Assembly: GCF_001613245.1 (NCBI RefSeq)
Contig: NZ_BDBZ01000007.1
Span: forward strand, 186,001-250,000
Length of the DNA: 64,000 nucleotides
Direction of reading: 5' to 3'
From: Nocardia speluncae NBRC 108251
GTDB taxonomy: Bacteria > Actinomycetota > Actinomycetes > Mycobacteriales > Mycobacteriaceae
Under the pieces are notes generated by a model that saw only the letters and a program-made list of their open reading frames with translations, made no database searches and was not told the origin of the DNA. This document shows, piece by piece, positions 28,900 through 37,629 of the stretch. Each line of letters begins with the position of its first letter. Position 1 is the stretch's first letter. The translations under genes were made by a program, and so were the position numbers.

Positions 28900-29019
28900 T
28901 CAGCTCAGGCGCTGGGCGAGCAGTGCTTTGGCCTGCTCGGCGCCCTTCTGGCTCTCGTGCTGGGCGCGTCCGAAGAATTCGGCTTGCTGGATGCTGATGA
29001 CGGCCTCCTGTTCGCTCAC
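28900..29019 (-). CDS. 39-residue protein translationally coupled to ChaB
   Basis: A small ORF from GTG 29019 that overlaps the chaB stop as GTGA. The product (VSEQEAVISIQQAEFFGRAQ, then a Lys/Ala/Gln-rich tail ending LLAQRLS) is one likely amphipathic helix. The overlap and the terminator directly after it support a real gene, although I recognise no family. Confidence 0.55.
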   Translation of the reverse strand: MSEQEAVISIQQAEFFGRAQHESQKGAEQAKALLAQRLS

Positions 29020-29438
29020 TTCCTGCGCCGAGCCGTTTCGCGGCGGTTGGCTTTCTCGATGGCGGTGATGAGTTCGTCCTTGGTCATCTTCCACCGTCCG
29101 GTGATGTCGAGCCGCCCCGCGACGTCGAGCAGATGCTGTTTCGACGCGTTGGCGTCCACACCTCGGGCACTGGTGCCCTTCGGGTCCGGGCCGCCGTGGG
29201 CCGCGCGCTCATCGGAGGGGCCCCGCTTCTTCTTCGGTTCCCAGTGGTCGCCGACCTTCTCGAAGCTGTGCTTCAGCGCCTCGTAGGCGACCCGATGCGC
29301 ACGTTGTTCGCTGCCGTAGGTCTGCAGTGCCGAGTCGTGGGCCTTCGCGAAGGTGCGCTGCGCCTTCCCGTCCGAGCGCTGCAGTGTGCTCGGCAGTTCC
29401 GATTTCCGGACGGTCCCGCGAGCAGTCGTCTTCGGCAT
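29016..29438 (-). CDS. ChaB-domain protein with SAP/Rho-N-like C-terminus
   Basis: A 140-residue hydrophilic protein. Residues 10-75 form a ChaB domain (ELPSTLQRSDGKAQRTFAKA, then AHRVAYEALKHSFEKVGDHW). The last 40 residues contain a SAP/Rho-N-like helix-extended-helix (LLDVAGRLDITGRWKMTKDE), which often binds nucleic acid. The middle is charged and flexible. ATG 29438 has AAGGAG at seven bases. ChaB was first named as a cation-transport regulator, but in actinobacteria its role is open. Confidence 0.8.
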   Translation of the reverse strand: MPKTTARGTVRKSELPSTLQRSDGKAQRTFAKAHDSALQTYGSEQRAHRVAYEALKHSFEKVGDHWEPKKKRGPSDERAAHGGPDPKGTSARGVDANASKQHLLDVAGRLDITGRWKMTKDELITAIEKANRRETARRRK

Positions 29439-29629
29439 CGCGTACTCCTTCCTGTTCCAGGTTTTCAGGCGTTCCGGCGCGGACTTGGTGAACTCGTCCG
29501 GCTCGGGTGCCGGGCGGCTACCCGTTCGCGCAATGCTGAATCCGACGGCGCGAGCGAGCCGGCTCAGGGCCACCGGCCCTGGCTATGCTGCGGAGAAAGC
29601 GCACCCAGCGAACGCAGAGAAAGGTCTTC

Positions 29630-30097
29630 ATGCCCCGCATCGCCAGCACCACCACTGTCGACCGCGCCGCCCTGCTGGAGTTCCTGCGGACCCGGCACCG
29701 CGGAGTCCTGGTCACCACCCGGTCCGACGGGGCGCCGCAGCTGTCCCCGGTCACGTGCGGCCTCGATCCGCACGGGCGAATCGTCGTCTCCACCTATCCT
29801 GGGCGCGCAAAGACCCGCAATGCCCGGCGCGATCCGCGGGTATCGATCTGCGTGCTGTCCGATGAGTTCGATGAAGCGTATGTGCAGGTCGACGGGCAGG
29901 CAGAGGTGATCGATATGCCGGCGGCGCTCGACGGCCTGGTCGACTACTACCGGGGGATCGCCGGTGAGCACCCGGATTGGGACGACTATCGCTCGGCCAT
30001 GGCCCGGCAGGACAAATCGCTGATTCGGATCACCATCGAACGCTGGGGTCCTATCGCTACCGGAGGCTTCCCGCCCGAACACGATCCGGCCGACTGA
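29630..30097 (+). CDS. PPOX-class F420-dependent oxidoreductase
   Basis: A 155-residue split-barrel flavin/deazaflavin reductase (FDOR-B type). The family blocks LLEFLRTRHRGVLVTTRSDG, VSTYPGRAKTRNARRDPRVS and the closing RITIERWGPIATGG are present. F420H2-dependent relatives reduce enones, biliverdin or drugs; the substrate here is unknown. I start at ATG 29630 (MPRIAS), preceded by AAAGG at six bases, rather than an upstream in-frame ATG that would add 15 basic residues. Confidence 0.88.
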   Translation: MPRIASTTTVDRAALLEFLRTRHRGVLVTTRSDGAPQLSPVTCGLDPHGRIVVSTYPGRAKTRNARRDPRVSICVLSDEFDEAYVQVDGQAEVIDMPAALDGLVDYYRGIAGEHPDWDDYRSAMARQDKSLIRITIERWGPIATGGFPPEHDPAD

Positions 30098-30203
30098 GTC
30101 GCCACCGGCGCGGGTCGGCGGCATCGGTTCTCCAGCCGCCGATGAAGCCGGTCGGCATCGGTGAACCGCGGGTGGAATCGGCCGGCATGCGCGGGCCGCG
30201 AGT

Positions 30204-31169
30204 TCAGGAGTCCACGGCCCCGATACGCCGGCCCGCCGCCTGCATGGCGGTGGTGTCGGAGGCGACGATCACCTCGGCGAACCGTGACCGGTAGTCGCCG
30301 AGGTCCTCGCCCACCGATCCCACGACCGCGTACACCGGGATATCGCCGGCTCGCACCAGAATCGCCGAGATGATCTTCCCGGCGCGGGTCTGCCCGTCGA
30401 GACGTCCCTCTCCGACGACGATCGCGTCGGCGCCTGCGGCCAGCGCGTCGAATCCGCCGGCATCCAAGACGTACTCGGCACCCGACCGCAACTCCGCGCC
30501 GTACTGGGCCCACATCCCACCGGAGAGACCGCCGGCCGCGCCCGTGGCGTCGATCTCGGACGGGTCGCGCGGTAACCGGTGCGCGGTCTCGGCGAGGCGG
30601 CGGGTCAGCAGTTCCACAGTCGCCGGATCGGCGCCTTTCTGCGGGCCGAAGACACGGGCCGCGTCGACGTAACGGGTGGTGACATCGGTGAGCACGGTGA
30701 TCGACGCGCCGCGCAGGCCACCGCCGTCCTCGATGGCCGCGATGGCGCCGGTACCGCCGTCGGTGGTGGCCGAACCGCCCGCCGCCACCACGATCCGCCG
30801 GGCGCCCCGGCGCGCGGCCGCCGCGATGAGCATGCCGGTGCCGTAGGTGTCGGCGGTGACCGGATCACGCGGCCCCTCGTGCGGGGTGGTCACCCCACTG
30901 GCCGCGGCGACTTCGACCAGTGCGATCCCGTTGTCCGACAGGCCGATCGTGGCATTACACGGCACCCCCCAGGGGTTGCGTGCCTCGACGGTCACCCGGT
31001 GCAGACCGAGCGGCTCGACGAGTACATCCAGCGTCCCCTCGCCGCCGTCGGCGACCGGTAACCGCAGCGCGCGACCCCCGGACTCCTCGACCCCGCGGCC
31101 GATCGCCGCGGCGACCTCCGTCGCCGAGTAGGTGCCTTTGAAACTGTCCGGGGCGATGATCACGTTCAC
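30204..31169 (-). CDS. Glycerate kinase
   Basis: A 321-residue glycerate kinase of the GlxK/GarK class. It phosphorylates glycerate to 2- (or 3-) phosphoglycerate with ATP. The start [20 protein letters not shown], the [15 protein letters not shown] block and the [15 protein letters not shown] motif are family signatures; [14 protein letters not shown] marks the C-terminal part. It begins at GTG 31169, about 50 residues shorter than many relatives (370-380) but with all main blocks. It lies 540 bases below the tartrate-type dehydrogenase, with which it may share a pathway. Confidence 0.88.
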   Translation of the reverse strand: MNVIIAPDSFKGTYSATEVAAAIGRGVEESGGRALRLPVADGGEGTLDVLVEPLGLHRVTVEARNPWGVPCNATIGLSDNGIALVEVAAASGVTTPHEGPRDPVTADTYGTGMLIAAAARRGARRIVVAAGGSATTDGGTGAIAAIEDGGGLRGASITVLTDVTTRYVDAARVFGPQKGADPATVELLTRRLAETAHRLPRDPSEIDATGAAGGLSGGMWAQYGAELRSGAEYVLDAGGFDALAAGADAIVVGEGRLDGQTRAGKIISAILVRAGDIPVYAVVGSVGEDLGDYRSRFAEVIVASDTTAMQAAGRRIGAVDS

Positions 31170-31711
31170 GACAGTGCCGTTCTCTTGTACCGCGACCGGA
31201 CCGGGCTCATGGTCGGGTGCGACCGAACGATCTCCGTCTCGGACAGGGACGTTCCGGAGCCCCGGCCGGACAGTCGCCGGCCACCGCATTCCGGCGAATC
31301 GCCGGCGGCTCGGTTCTCGGGGACGTTCATGGCCCAACCCTATCGGCGCGGGCTGCCCGGACGTACCCGGAGAGTTCCGCAGGTGCCCTGTGCGCCGCCC
31401 GGCGGCCGAGTGCCATGCCGGACAGGGGGCGGCCTCCCTCACCGCGATCGAGTGGACGTGTCACGGCGACGGTCGCGATCGGTCGCGCGCCGACCTGCAC
31501 CGTTGCCGACGAGCATCATGTACGCCCCGTCCGGCGCTGCCGGGTGCGGTAGACCGTTCCCTCGGCAGCGGTCCCCGGGCCGTCGGCGGCGCAGCGATTT
31601 ACGGTCGTCCGGACTGTTCCGCCGACCCCGGGGCCACCGGTACGGGGGCCACCCAGGGCATATTCCTCGGCACATCATTTTCGGGTGGGCCGGGCCCGGC
31701 CCACCGCCGTG
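31170..31711. other. 540-base region between glycerate kinase and the dehydrogenase
   Basis: I see no supported gene. It must hold the promoter of glycerate kinase. Near its left end, the 22-base palindrome at 31684-31705 terminates the upstream operon. Open frames here look like noise: they lack ribosome sites and recognisable motifs. Confidence 0.6.
31684..31705 (-). terminator. Perfect 22-base palindrome after the dehydrogenase gene
   Basis: The GC-rich sequence is its own reverse complement over 22 bases and can form a 9-base stem with a short loop, starting seven bases past the stop codon at 31712. This suits a terminator of the 34245-31712 operon. Confidence 0.65.
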
Positions 31712-32776
31712 TCAGCCGGCCGGAAGCAGGGCCGACGCGCGGTCGGCGATGGCGGTGCCGACCTCGGTGGTGGTGGCGGTGCCGCCCAGATCGGGTGTGC
31801 GCGGGCCGTCGTTTCCGAGGACATCGGTGACGGCCCGGTCCACGGCCGCGGCCGCCGTGTGCTCGCCCAGGTGGTCGAGCAGCATGGCGGCCGCGAGGAT
31901 CTGCGCGACCGGGTTGGCGATACCCTGCCCGGCGATATCCGGGGCGCTCCCGTGTACCGCCTCGAACATGGAGGGAGCGTCACGGGCGGGGTTGATATTG
32001 CCGGAGGGCGCCAGGCCCAGTCCGCCGGTGACAGCGGCGGCCAGATCCGAGAGGATGTCACCGAACAGATTCGAGCCGACGATCACGTCGAGCCGGTCGG
32101 GGTGCAGCACGATTTCGGCCGCGAGCGCGTCCACATGCATCTGCCGGGTCTGCACCGCCGGGTATTCGGCGGCGATCCGGTCGAAGATCTCGTCCCAGTA
32201 CGGCATCGAATGGATGAGCCCGTTCGATTTGGTCGCCGAGCACAACCGGCCTGTGCGTTCGCCCGCCCGCTCGAAGGCGTAGCGGATGATCCGTTCGCAG
32301 CCGACGCGGGTGAACACCGACTCCTGCAGGACGAATTCCTCGGGGCGGCCGGGGTTGTGCTTACCGCCGATCTCGGAGTACTCGCCTTCGGAGTTCTCCC
32401 GCACGATCAGCAGGTCCAGATCCGCGGCGGTGCGGTCACGGAGGGCCGATTCGGTGCCGGGCAGCAACCGGACGGGCCGCAGGTTGACGTACTGGCCGAA
32501 AGCGCGCCGCAACGGGATCAGCAATCCCCACAGCGAGATATGGTCCGGGACCCCGGGAAACCCGACTGCGCCCAGCAGGATCGCATCGAAGCCGGCGAGA
32601 GTGCGCGGGCCGTCTTCGGGCATCATCGCGCCCGTCCGCAGATAGTTCTCGCAGGACCAGTCGAATTCGGTCCATTCGATACCGGGCAGTACCCGGTCGA
32701 TGACCTTGACCGCCTCGGTGGTGACGTCGACGCCGATGCCGTCGCCGGGAATGGTCGCGATCCGATAGGAACTCAC
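31712..32776 (-). CDS. Tartrate / D-malate dehydrogenase (TtuC/DmlA family)
   Basis: A 354-residue NAD-dependent decarboxylating dehydrogenase of the isocitrate/isopropylmalate family. The [16 protein letters not shown] start, the [10 protein letters not shown] block and [14 protein letters not shown] are present. The substrate-loop region [18 protein letters not shown] is the TtuC/DmlA type rather than LeuB or Icd. It can convert D-malate to pyruvate, or tartrate to oxaloglycolate or D-glycerate. The ATG overlaps the semialdehyde dehydrogenase stop by four bases. Glycerate kinase nearby would use D-glycerate. Confidence 0.88.
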   Translation of the reverse strand: MSSYRIATIPGDGIGVDVTTEAVKVIDRVLPGIEWTEFDWSCENYLRTGAMMPEDGPRTLAGFDAILLGAVGFPGVPDHISLWGLLIPLRRAFGQYVNLRPVRLLPGTESALRDRTAADLDLLIVRENSEGEYSEIGGKHNPGRPEEFVLQESVFTRVGCERIIRYAFERAGERTGRLCSATKSNGLIHSMPYWDEIFDRIAAEYPAVQTRQMHVDALAAEIVLHPDRLDVIVGSNLFGDILSDLAAAVTGGLGLAPSGNINPARDAPSMFEAVHGSAPDIAGQGIANPVAQILAAAMLLDHLGEHTAAAAVDRAVTDVLGNDGPRTPDLGGTATTTEVGTAIADRASALLPAG

Positions 32777-34245
32777 AGGGGCACTCCGATGTATTTGATT
32801 TCGAGGAATTCGTCGATACCGACCAGGCCGCCTTCACGACCGAGGCCCGATTCTTTCACCCCACCGAACGGGGCCGCCGGATTGGACACCACGCCCTGAT
32901 TCAGGCCGACCATGCCGGTGTCGAGGGCCTCACTGACCCGCAGCCCGCGCCGCAGACTTTCGGTGTAGACGTAACCGACCAGGCCGTACGGGGTGTCGTT
33001 GGCCCGGTCGAGCACCTCGTCTTCGGTATCGAAGGTGCTCAGGCAGGCGACCGGACCGAATACTTCGGTATGGCAGATCAGTGCCTCGTCGGGGACGTCG
33101 GTGAGTACCGTTGCCGGATAGAAGTTGCCGGGGCCGTCCAGGGGCTCACCGCCCAGCAGGATCTGCGCACCGCGGGCGCGGGCGTCGGCCACCAGCTCCG
33201 TCACCTTCGCCACGGCGTCGGCGTCTATCAGCGGCCCGACGACGACCCCGGGCTCGGTGCCGGGCCCCAGCGGCAACTGAGCCATCCGAGCCGTGAGCCG
33301 TTCGGCGAAATCGGCGGCCACGTGACGGTGGACGAAGAAACGGTTCGCCGCCGTGCACGCCTGCCCGATGTTCCGCATTTTCGCGGCCAGCGCGCCGTCG
33401 ACGGCCGCGTCCAGGTCCGCGTCGTCGAACACGAGAAAGGGGGCGTTGCCGCCCAGTTCCATGGAGGTGCGCATCACAGTGCGTGCGCACTGCTCCAGCA
33501 GTGTTTTTCCCACCGCCGTCGACCCGGTGAAGGACAGTTTGCGGGATCGGGGGTCGAGGATCAGTGGCGTCATCAGCGGGCCCGGGTTCGCAGTCGTCAC
33601 GACGTTCACCACCCCCGCAGGCGCCCCGGCCCGGTGCAGGATCTCGGCGAGTGCCAGCGTGCACAGTGGAGTCTGCTCGGCGGGTTTCACGACGCAGGTG
33701 CAGCCGGCCGCGAGCGCCGGGCCGATCTTGCGGGCACCCATGGCCATCGGGAAATTCCAGGGCGTGATGAGCAAACTCGGACCCACGGGCTGTTTGGTGA
33801 CCAGGAACCGGGAGCCCCCGCCCGGCGCGGGCATATATCCGCCGTCGAGCCGGACGGCCTCCTCGGCGAACCACCGGAAGAATTCGGCGGCGTACGTGAT
33901 TTCGCCGCGGGCCTCCGCGAGGGGTTTGCCCATTTCGAGAGTAGCGATCAGGGCCAGGCGATCGGCCTCGTCGAGGAGCAGGCGGTGGGCGCGCATCAGG
34001 ATATCGCTGCGCTCGCGAGCGGGGGTCCGTGCCCACTGCGGTTGAGCTGCCGCCGCGGCATCGAGCGCAGTCATCCCCTCCTCGGGGGTGGCGTCGGCGA
34101 CCGTACGCAGCTCTCGCCCGGTGGCCGGATCGATCACCGGCATGGCGGCGGTGGCCGGGCGCCATCGGCCTCCGATGAAGAGTCCGTCGGGTACGGACTG
34201 CACGGCGGCGCGTTCGGCGGCGGTGAGTGTCTCTTCGGTGAGCAC
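32773..34245 (-). CDS. NAD(P)-dependent succinate-semialdehyde dehydrogenase
   Basis: A 490-residue aldehyde dehydrogenase. PWNFPMAMGARKIGPALAAG, SFTGSTAVGKTLLEQC and the general base Glu in MELGGNAPFLVF match the GabD group. The nucleophilic Cys is in NIGQACTAANRFFV. The C-terminal FGGVKESGLGREGG is also typical. I choose GTG 34245 because GGAGGAG lies eight bases upstream; an ATG at 34278 would add 11 residues. It is the first gene of a two-gene operon. A GntR-type palindrome lies 45 bases upstream. Confidence 0.9.
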   Translation of the reverse strand: MLTEETLTAAERAAVQSVPDGLFIGGRWRPATAAMPVIDPATGRELRTVADATPEEGMTALDAAAAAQPQWARTPARERSDILMRAHRLLLDEADRLALIATLEMGKPLAEARGEITYAAEFFRWFAEEAVRLDGGYMPAPGGGSRFLVTKQPVGPSLLITPWNFPMAMGARKIGPALAAGCTCVVKPAEQTPLCTLALAEILHRAGAPAGVVNVVTTANPGPLMTPLILDPRSRKLSFTGSTAVGKTLLEQCARTVMRTSMELGGNAPFLVFDDADLDAAVDGALAAKMRNIGQACTAANRFFVHRHVAADFAERLTARMAQLPLGPGTEPGVVVGPLIDADAVAKVTELVADARARGAQILLGGEPLDGPGNFYPATVLTDVPDEALICHTEVFGPVACLSTFDTEDEVLDRANDTPYGLVGYVYTESLRRGLRVSEALDTGMVGLNQGVVSNPAAPFGGVKESGLGREGGLVGIDEFLEIKYIGVPL

Positions 34246-34289
34246 GGCGTCGGCTCCTCCCTGTCGGCGCCCGGACATGCCTGGGCTGA

Positions 34290-34309
34290 ATTGTCGACAA
34301 TCCTACAAT
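34290..34309. promoter_or_regulatory. GntR-type operator before the semialdehyde dehydrogenase
   Basis: A perfect 12-base palindrome, ATTGTCGACAAT (34290-34301), is followed by CCTACAAT, giving an ATTGTAGG-ATTGTCGACAAT arrangement on the minus strand. TNGTNNNACNA-like sequences are typical FadR-subfamily GntR sites. The regulator gene itself is not in the window. Confidence 0.5.
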
Positions 34310-34359
34310 AGCGTTGGTCGCGCTGGGTCGGTACGGCACACAAAAAGAGGCCGCGCAGC

Positions 34360-34488
34360 ATGAATGCGAACTGCTTTCCTTCCCTGCGACGGGAATCGGT
34401 ACTGCCAACACCTTTTCTACTGTTGACTGATCCGTTGCCGGGAGGAGATCCGGTGTTTGCGCCGATGACGCAGGATCTCGCTCGGTAG
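34360..34488 (+). CDS. Possible short ORF upstream of trpB
   Basis: A 42-codon frame runs from ATG 34360 to 34488. Inside it, GTG 34452 has a strong GGGAGGAG ribosome site and would give an 11-residue peptide, MFAPMTQDLAR. It ends 27 bases before trpB. No tryptophan codon is present, so classical trp attenuation is unlikely. The strong ribosome site is the only reason to list it. Confidence 0.25.
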   Translation: MNANCFPSLRRESVLPTPFLLLTDPLPGGDPVFAPMTQDLAR

Positions 34489-34515
34489 TCAGGATTCAGA
34501 GAATGCGGGTGCTGG

Positions 34516-35757
34516 ATGGTCGTCGGTCACGGGTTGGATCAGAGTCCCGATTACCAGGAGGATCTGCCCGATGAACGGGGCCGGTTCGGGCGATTCGGCG
34601 GCAGGTATGTTCCTGAAGGGCTCATGGCCGCCCTGATCGAACTGGACAGCGCGTACGAACAGGCCCGTGCCGACGCCGGATTCGTGGGTGAACTGGCCGA
34701 GCTGATGCGGACCCGGGTCGGGCGGCCGACCCTGCTGCACCAGGTGCCGCGTTTCGCGGCGCGGCTCGGGGTGCCCGGGGTGACGGTCTATCTCAAGCGC
34801 GAAGATGCGGCGCACACCGGGTCGCACAAGATCAACAATGCGCTCGGGCAGGGATTGCTGGCGAAGCGGATGGGTAAACGCCGTATCGTCGCCGAAACCG
34901 GCGCGGGGCAGCACGGGGTCGCGGTTGCGACGGTGTGCGCGATGCTCGAGCTGACTTGCACCATCTATATGGGTGCCGACGATATGGAACGGCAGCGGCA
35001 CAATGTAGTGCGCATGCGGCTACTGGGCGCTGAGGTCCGGGCGGCAGAAACCGGGAACCGGCGACTCAAGGAAGCGATCAGTGAATCCGTTCGCGACTGG
35101 GTCGCGCATGTGGACAGCACCCACTACCTCTTCGGAACGGCCGCCGGACCCGCTCCCTACCCGCGGATCGTCCGTGATTTCCAGACCATCATCGGTGTGG
35201 AGGCGCGGGCGCAGACCCTGGCCGCTGCGGGCCGGCTGCCCGATTTCGTCCTCGCGTGTGTGGGCGGGGGAAGTAACGCCATCGGGACGTTCCATCCTTT
35301 CGTCGCAGACCCACAGGTCCGGCTGATCGGCGTGGAGGCGGCGGGGCACGGCGTCGGTACCGGCGCGCATGCGGCGTCGCTCAGCGCCGGTTCGCCGGGG
35401 GAGATGGACGGCAGTTTCAGCTATCTGCTGCAGGACGACGACGGGCAGATAGCGGTCACCCACAGCGTGGCCGCGGGTCTGGACTATCCCGGGGTCGGGC
35501 CGGAACTCAGCTACCTGAAGGAGAGCGGCCGCGTGCACGTTGCGGCCGCGACCGACGCGCTCGCCCTGCGGGGCCTGCGCGAGCTCGGGCACAGCGAAGG
35601 GATCATTGCCGCCCTCGAATCCGCGCACGCCGTCGGTCACCTCCTGGATCTGGCCGAGCGCCGGGAGCTGCCGGCCGATGCGGTGGTTTTGCTGTGTGTG
35701 TCCGGCCGGGGTGACAAGGACCTGGAAATCGCGGCGCAGCGATTGGGTCTCGGCTGA
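34516..35757 (+). CDS. trpB: Tryptophan synthase beta chain, solitary copy
   Basis: A 413-residue PLP enzyme that joins indole and serine to make tryptophan. The PLP lysine is in HTGSHKINNALGQ. The catalytic Glu is in VAETGAGQHGVAVA, and the COMM domain MGADDMERQRHNVVRMRLLG is present. GGGSNAIG binds the phosphate and SGRGDKDLE ends the protein. The usual EHxYL after YPGVGPE is ELSYL here. trpA, trpC and trpD are absent, so this is a lone copy that may salvage indole or perform another beta-replacement. The ribosome site is weak. Confidence 0.9.
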   Translation: MVVGHGLDQSPDYQEDLPDERGRFGRFGGRYVPEGLMAALIELDSAYEQARADAGFVGELAELMRTRVGRPTLLHQVPRFAARLGVPGVTVYLKREDAAHTGSHKINNALGQGLLAKRMGKRRIVAETGAGQHGVAVATVCAMLELTCTIYMGADDMERQRHNVVRMRLLGAEVRAAETGNRRLKEAISESVRDWVAHVDSTHYLFGTAAGPAPYPRIVRDFQTIIGVEARAQTLAAAGRLPDFVLACVGGGSNAIGTFHPFVADPQVRLIGVEAAGHGVGTGAHAASLSAGSPGEMDGSFSYLLQDDDGQIAVTHSVAAGLDYPGVGPELSYLKESGRVHVAAATDALALRGLRELGHSEGIIAALESAHAVGHLLDLAERRELPADAVVLLCVSGRGDKDLEIAAQRLGLG

Positions 35758-36128
35758 TCCACAGCAGCCCACTGGGAAGGTCCGACGCTGTCACTGCCCG
35801 AACGCTGCGTGACGAAGAACGACTCGCGATGGTGCGTGGTAGCGCTCGTCTGCCGGCGTGACGTCGCTCACAGCGAAAAGGGGCCCGGGTGCGAGGTCCG
35901 GCTGTGGAATCGGAGGTTTTCGGCGGTATACGGCACTTTTTCGGTGGTGTTTCGGGAATAGATGTTGCCCGCAAATCGATTGATCTCGTGCGTAGCCGTA
36001 GGAAAGACTGGCGCGTCACCGATGAGCCGGACATGTCGTATCCGTCTGCTTTCATATGTGGCCCGGGGCCGGTCGACGATGACCGCCCGGTCCGCGCACC
36101 CGTTCGTTCGCAATCCCGGAGGTAGCCG
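35758..36128. other. 371-base region before the MFS gene
   Basis: No gene is supported. The middle is AT-richer than the surroundings and contains two direct repeats, TTTTCGGCGGT (35917-35927) and TTTTCGGTGGT (35938-35948), exactly 21 bases apart, with a partial third copy (TTTCGGGAAT, about 35951). These may bind a regulator of the efflux gene. Confidence 0.5.
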
Positions 36129-37592
36129 ATGCCCGCACTGAAGTCTGTTCGCCGGACAGGCGGGGGCACACCGGTGGTGATTCGGCTACTTGTGATCGCG
36201 ACCTTCGTCGTGATCCTCAACGAGACCATCATGATCAACGCGATTCCGCGGCTGATGAACGACCTCGAGGTCACCGAACGCGCGGCACAGTGGGTCTCCA
36301 CCTCCTTCATGCTCACCATGGCCGCCGTCATCCCGGTGACCGGCTGGTTCTTGCAGCGGGTCACCACGCGGCGGGCCTACGCCATGGCCATGGGGATCTT
36401 CCTCGCCGGTACGGCGTTGTCCGCGGTCGCGCCGTCGTTCGCGGTGCTGCTGGTCGGGCGGATCGTGCAGGCGGGCGGTACGGCCGTGATGATGCCGCTG
36501 CTGATGACCACGCTGATGACGGTGGTGCACGAACGTGATCGCGGCCGGGTCATGGGCAACGTGACCCTGGCGATTTCGGTGGCGCCGGCCATGGGGCCCG
36601 TCATCTCGGGCCTGGTACTGCAGGTCGCGTCGTGGCGGTGGCTGTTCGTGCTGGTGCTGCCGATCGCGGGGGTGGTCACCTGGTTCGGTCTGCGCAGTCT
36701 GGAGAACGTCGGTGAACCGGAAACCGGCTCGATCGATTGGTTCAGCGTGGTCTTCGCGGCACTCGGTTTCGGCAGCCTGGTCTACGGGCTGAGCCAGTTC
36801 GAGGTGGGAAGCATCACGACCCCGGCGCTGATCACCGTGGCCGGGATCGTGCTGATCGGTTTGTTCGTGGCCCGTCAGTTGTGGTTGCAGCGTAACGGGA
36901 CGCCGCTGCTGGATCTGCGGGTGCTGCGGGCGGGGACTTATGCCAAGGGGCTGGTTCTCATGGCGGTGGCGTTCCTGGCGATGCTCGGTTCGATGATGCT
37001 GCTGCCACTGTATTTGCAGAATCTGCGCGAGCTGTCGCCGCTGTTCACCGGTCTGCTGGTGATGCCGGGCGGGCTGGCCATGGGGCTGTTGGGGCCGGTG
37101 ATCGGCCGGATGTTCGACCGTTTCGGTGGCCGTATCCTGGTGGTTCCGGGATCGATCGCGATCACCGCCGCGCTGGCGGGCTTCACCCAGATCTCGATCA
37201 GCACGCCGTACTGGCAGTTGCTCGGGCTGCACATCCTGCTCATGATCGGGCTGGCCGCGGTTTTCACTCCGGTGTTCACCCTCGCGCTGGGCGCGCTGCC
37301 GGAGGACCTCTACTCACACGGCAGCTCGATGCTGGGCACCCTCCAGCAGGTCGCCGCCGCGCTGGGTACCGCGCTGGTGGTAACCGTGATGGCGACCCGG
37401 GCGGGCATGCTGGAAGACGGCGGCGCCGATCAGGTGCCGGCACAGCTGGGCGGGATGCAGTGGGCGTTCGCGGTCTCGGCGGCCCTGTCACTGGTCGTGA
37501 TCGTCATGGCGATCCTGTTGCCGAACCGGTCCAGCGCACCGGATGAGGAAAGCTCCGATGAGAAGGCCGAGGGGGAATTGGTCGAGGTCTGA
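36129..37592 (+). CDS. DHA2-family MFS drug efflux transporter
   Basis: A 487-residue, 14-helix drug:proton antiporter of the EmrB/QacA group. The motif-C-like segment GNVTLAISVAPAMGPVISGL (about residues 142-160) and the WRWLFVLVLPIAG block follow the usual DHA2 pattern. The last 20 residues are acidic and cytoplasmic. The ATG has GGAGG six bases upstream. The substrate is unknown; no MarR or TetR gene is adjacent, so control may come through the repeats upstream. Confidence 0.9.
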   Translation: MPALKSVRRTGGGTPVVIRLLVIATFVVILNETIMINAIPRLMNDLEVTERAAQWVSTSFMLTMAAVIPVTGWFLQRVTTRRAYAMAMGIFLAGTALSAVAPSFAVLLVGRIVQAGGTAVMMPLLMTTLMTVVHERDRGRVMGNVTLAISVAPAMGPVISGLVLQVASWRWLFVLVLPIAGVVTWFGLRSLENVGEPETGSIDWFSVVFAALGFGSLVYGLSQFEVGSITTPALITVAGIVLIGLFVARQLWLQRNGTPLLDLRVLRAGTYAKGLVLMAVAFLAMLGSMMLLPLYLQNLRELSPLFTGLLVMPGGLAMGLLGPVIGRMFDRFGGRILVVPGSIAITAALAGFTQISISTPYWQLLGLHILLMIGLAAVFTPVFTLALGALPEDLYSHGSSMLGTLQQVAAALGTALVVTVMATRAGMLEDGGADQVPAQLGGMQWAFAVSAALSLVVIVMAILLPNRSSAPDEESSDEKAEGELVEV

Positions 37593-37597
37593 TCGCC

Positions 37598-37623
37598 GCC
37601 GGGCCGGCCGGCGGCGGCCCGGC
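37598..37623. terminator. Hairpin between the MFS gene and the hydroxyacid dehydrogenase
   Basis: A 9-base stem (GCCGGGCCG/CGGCCCGGC) with an 8-base loop lies in the 37-base space between two convergent stop codons, so it can serve both genes. Confidence 0.65.
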
Positions 37624-37629
37624 CGGTTC

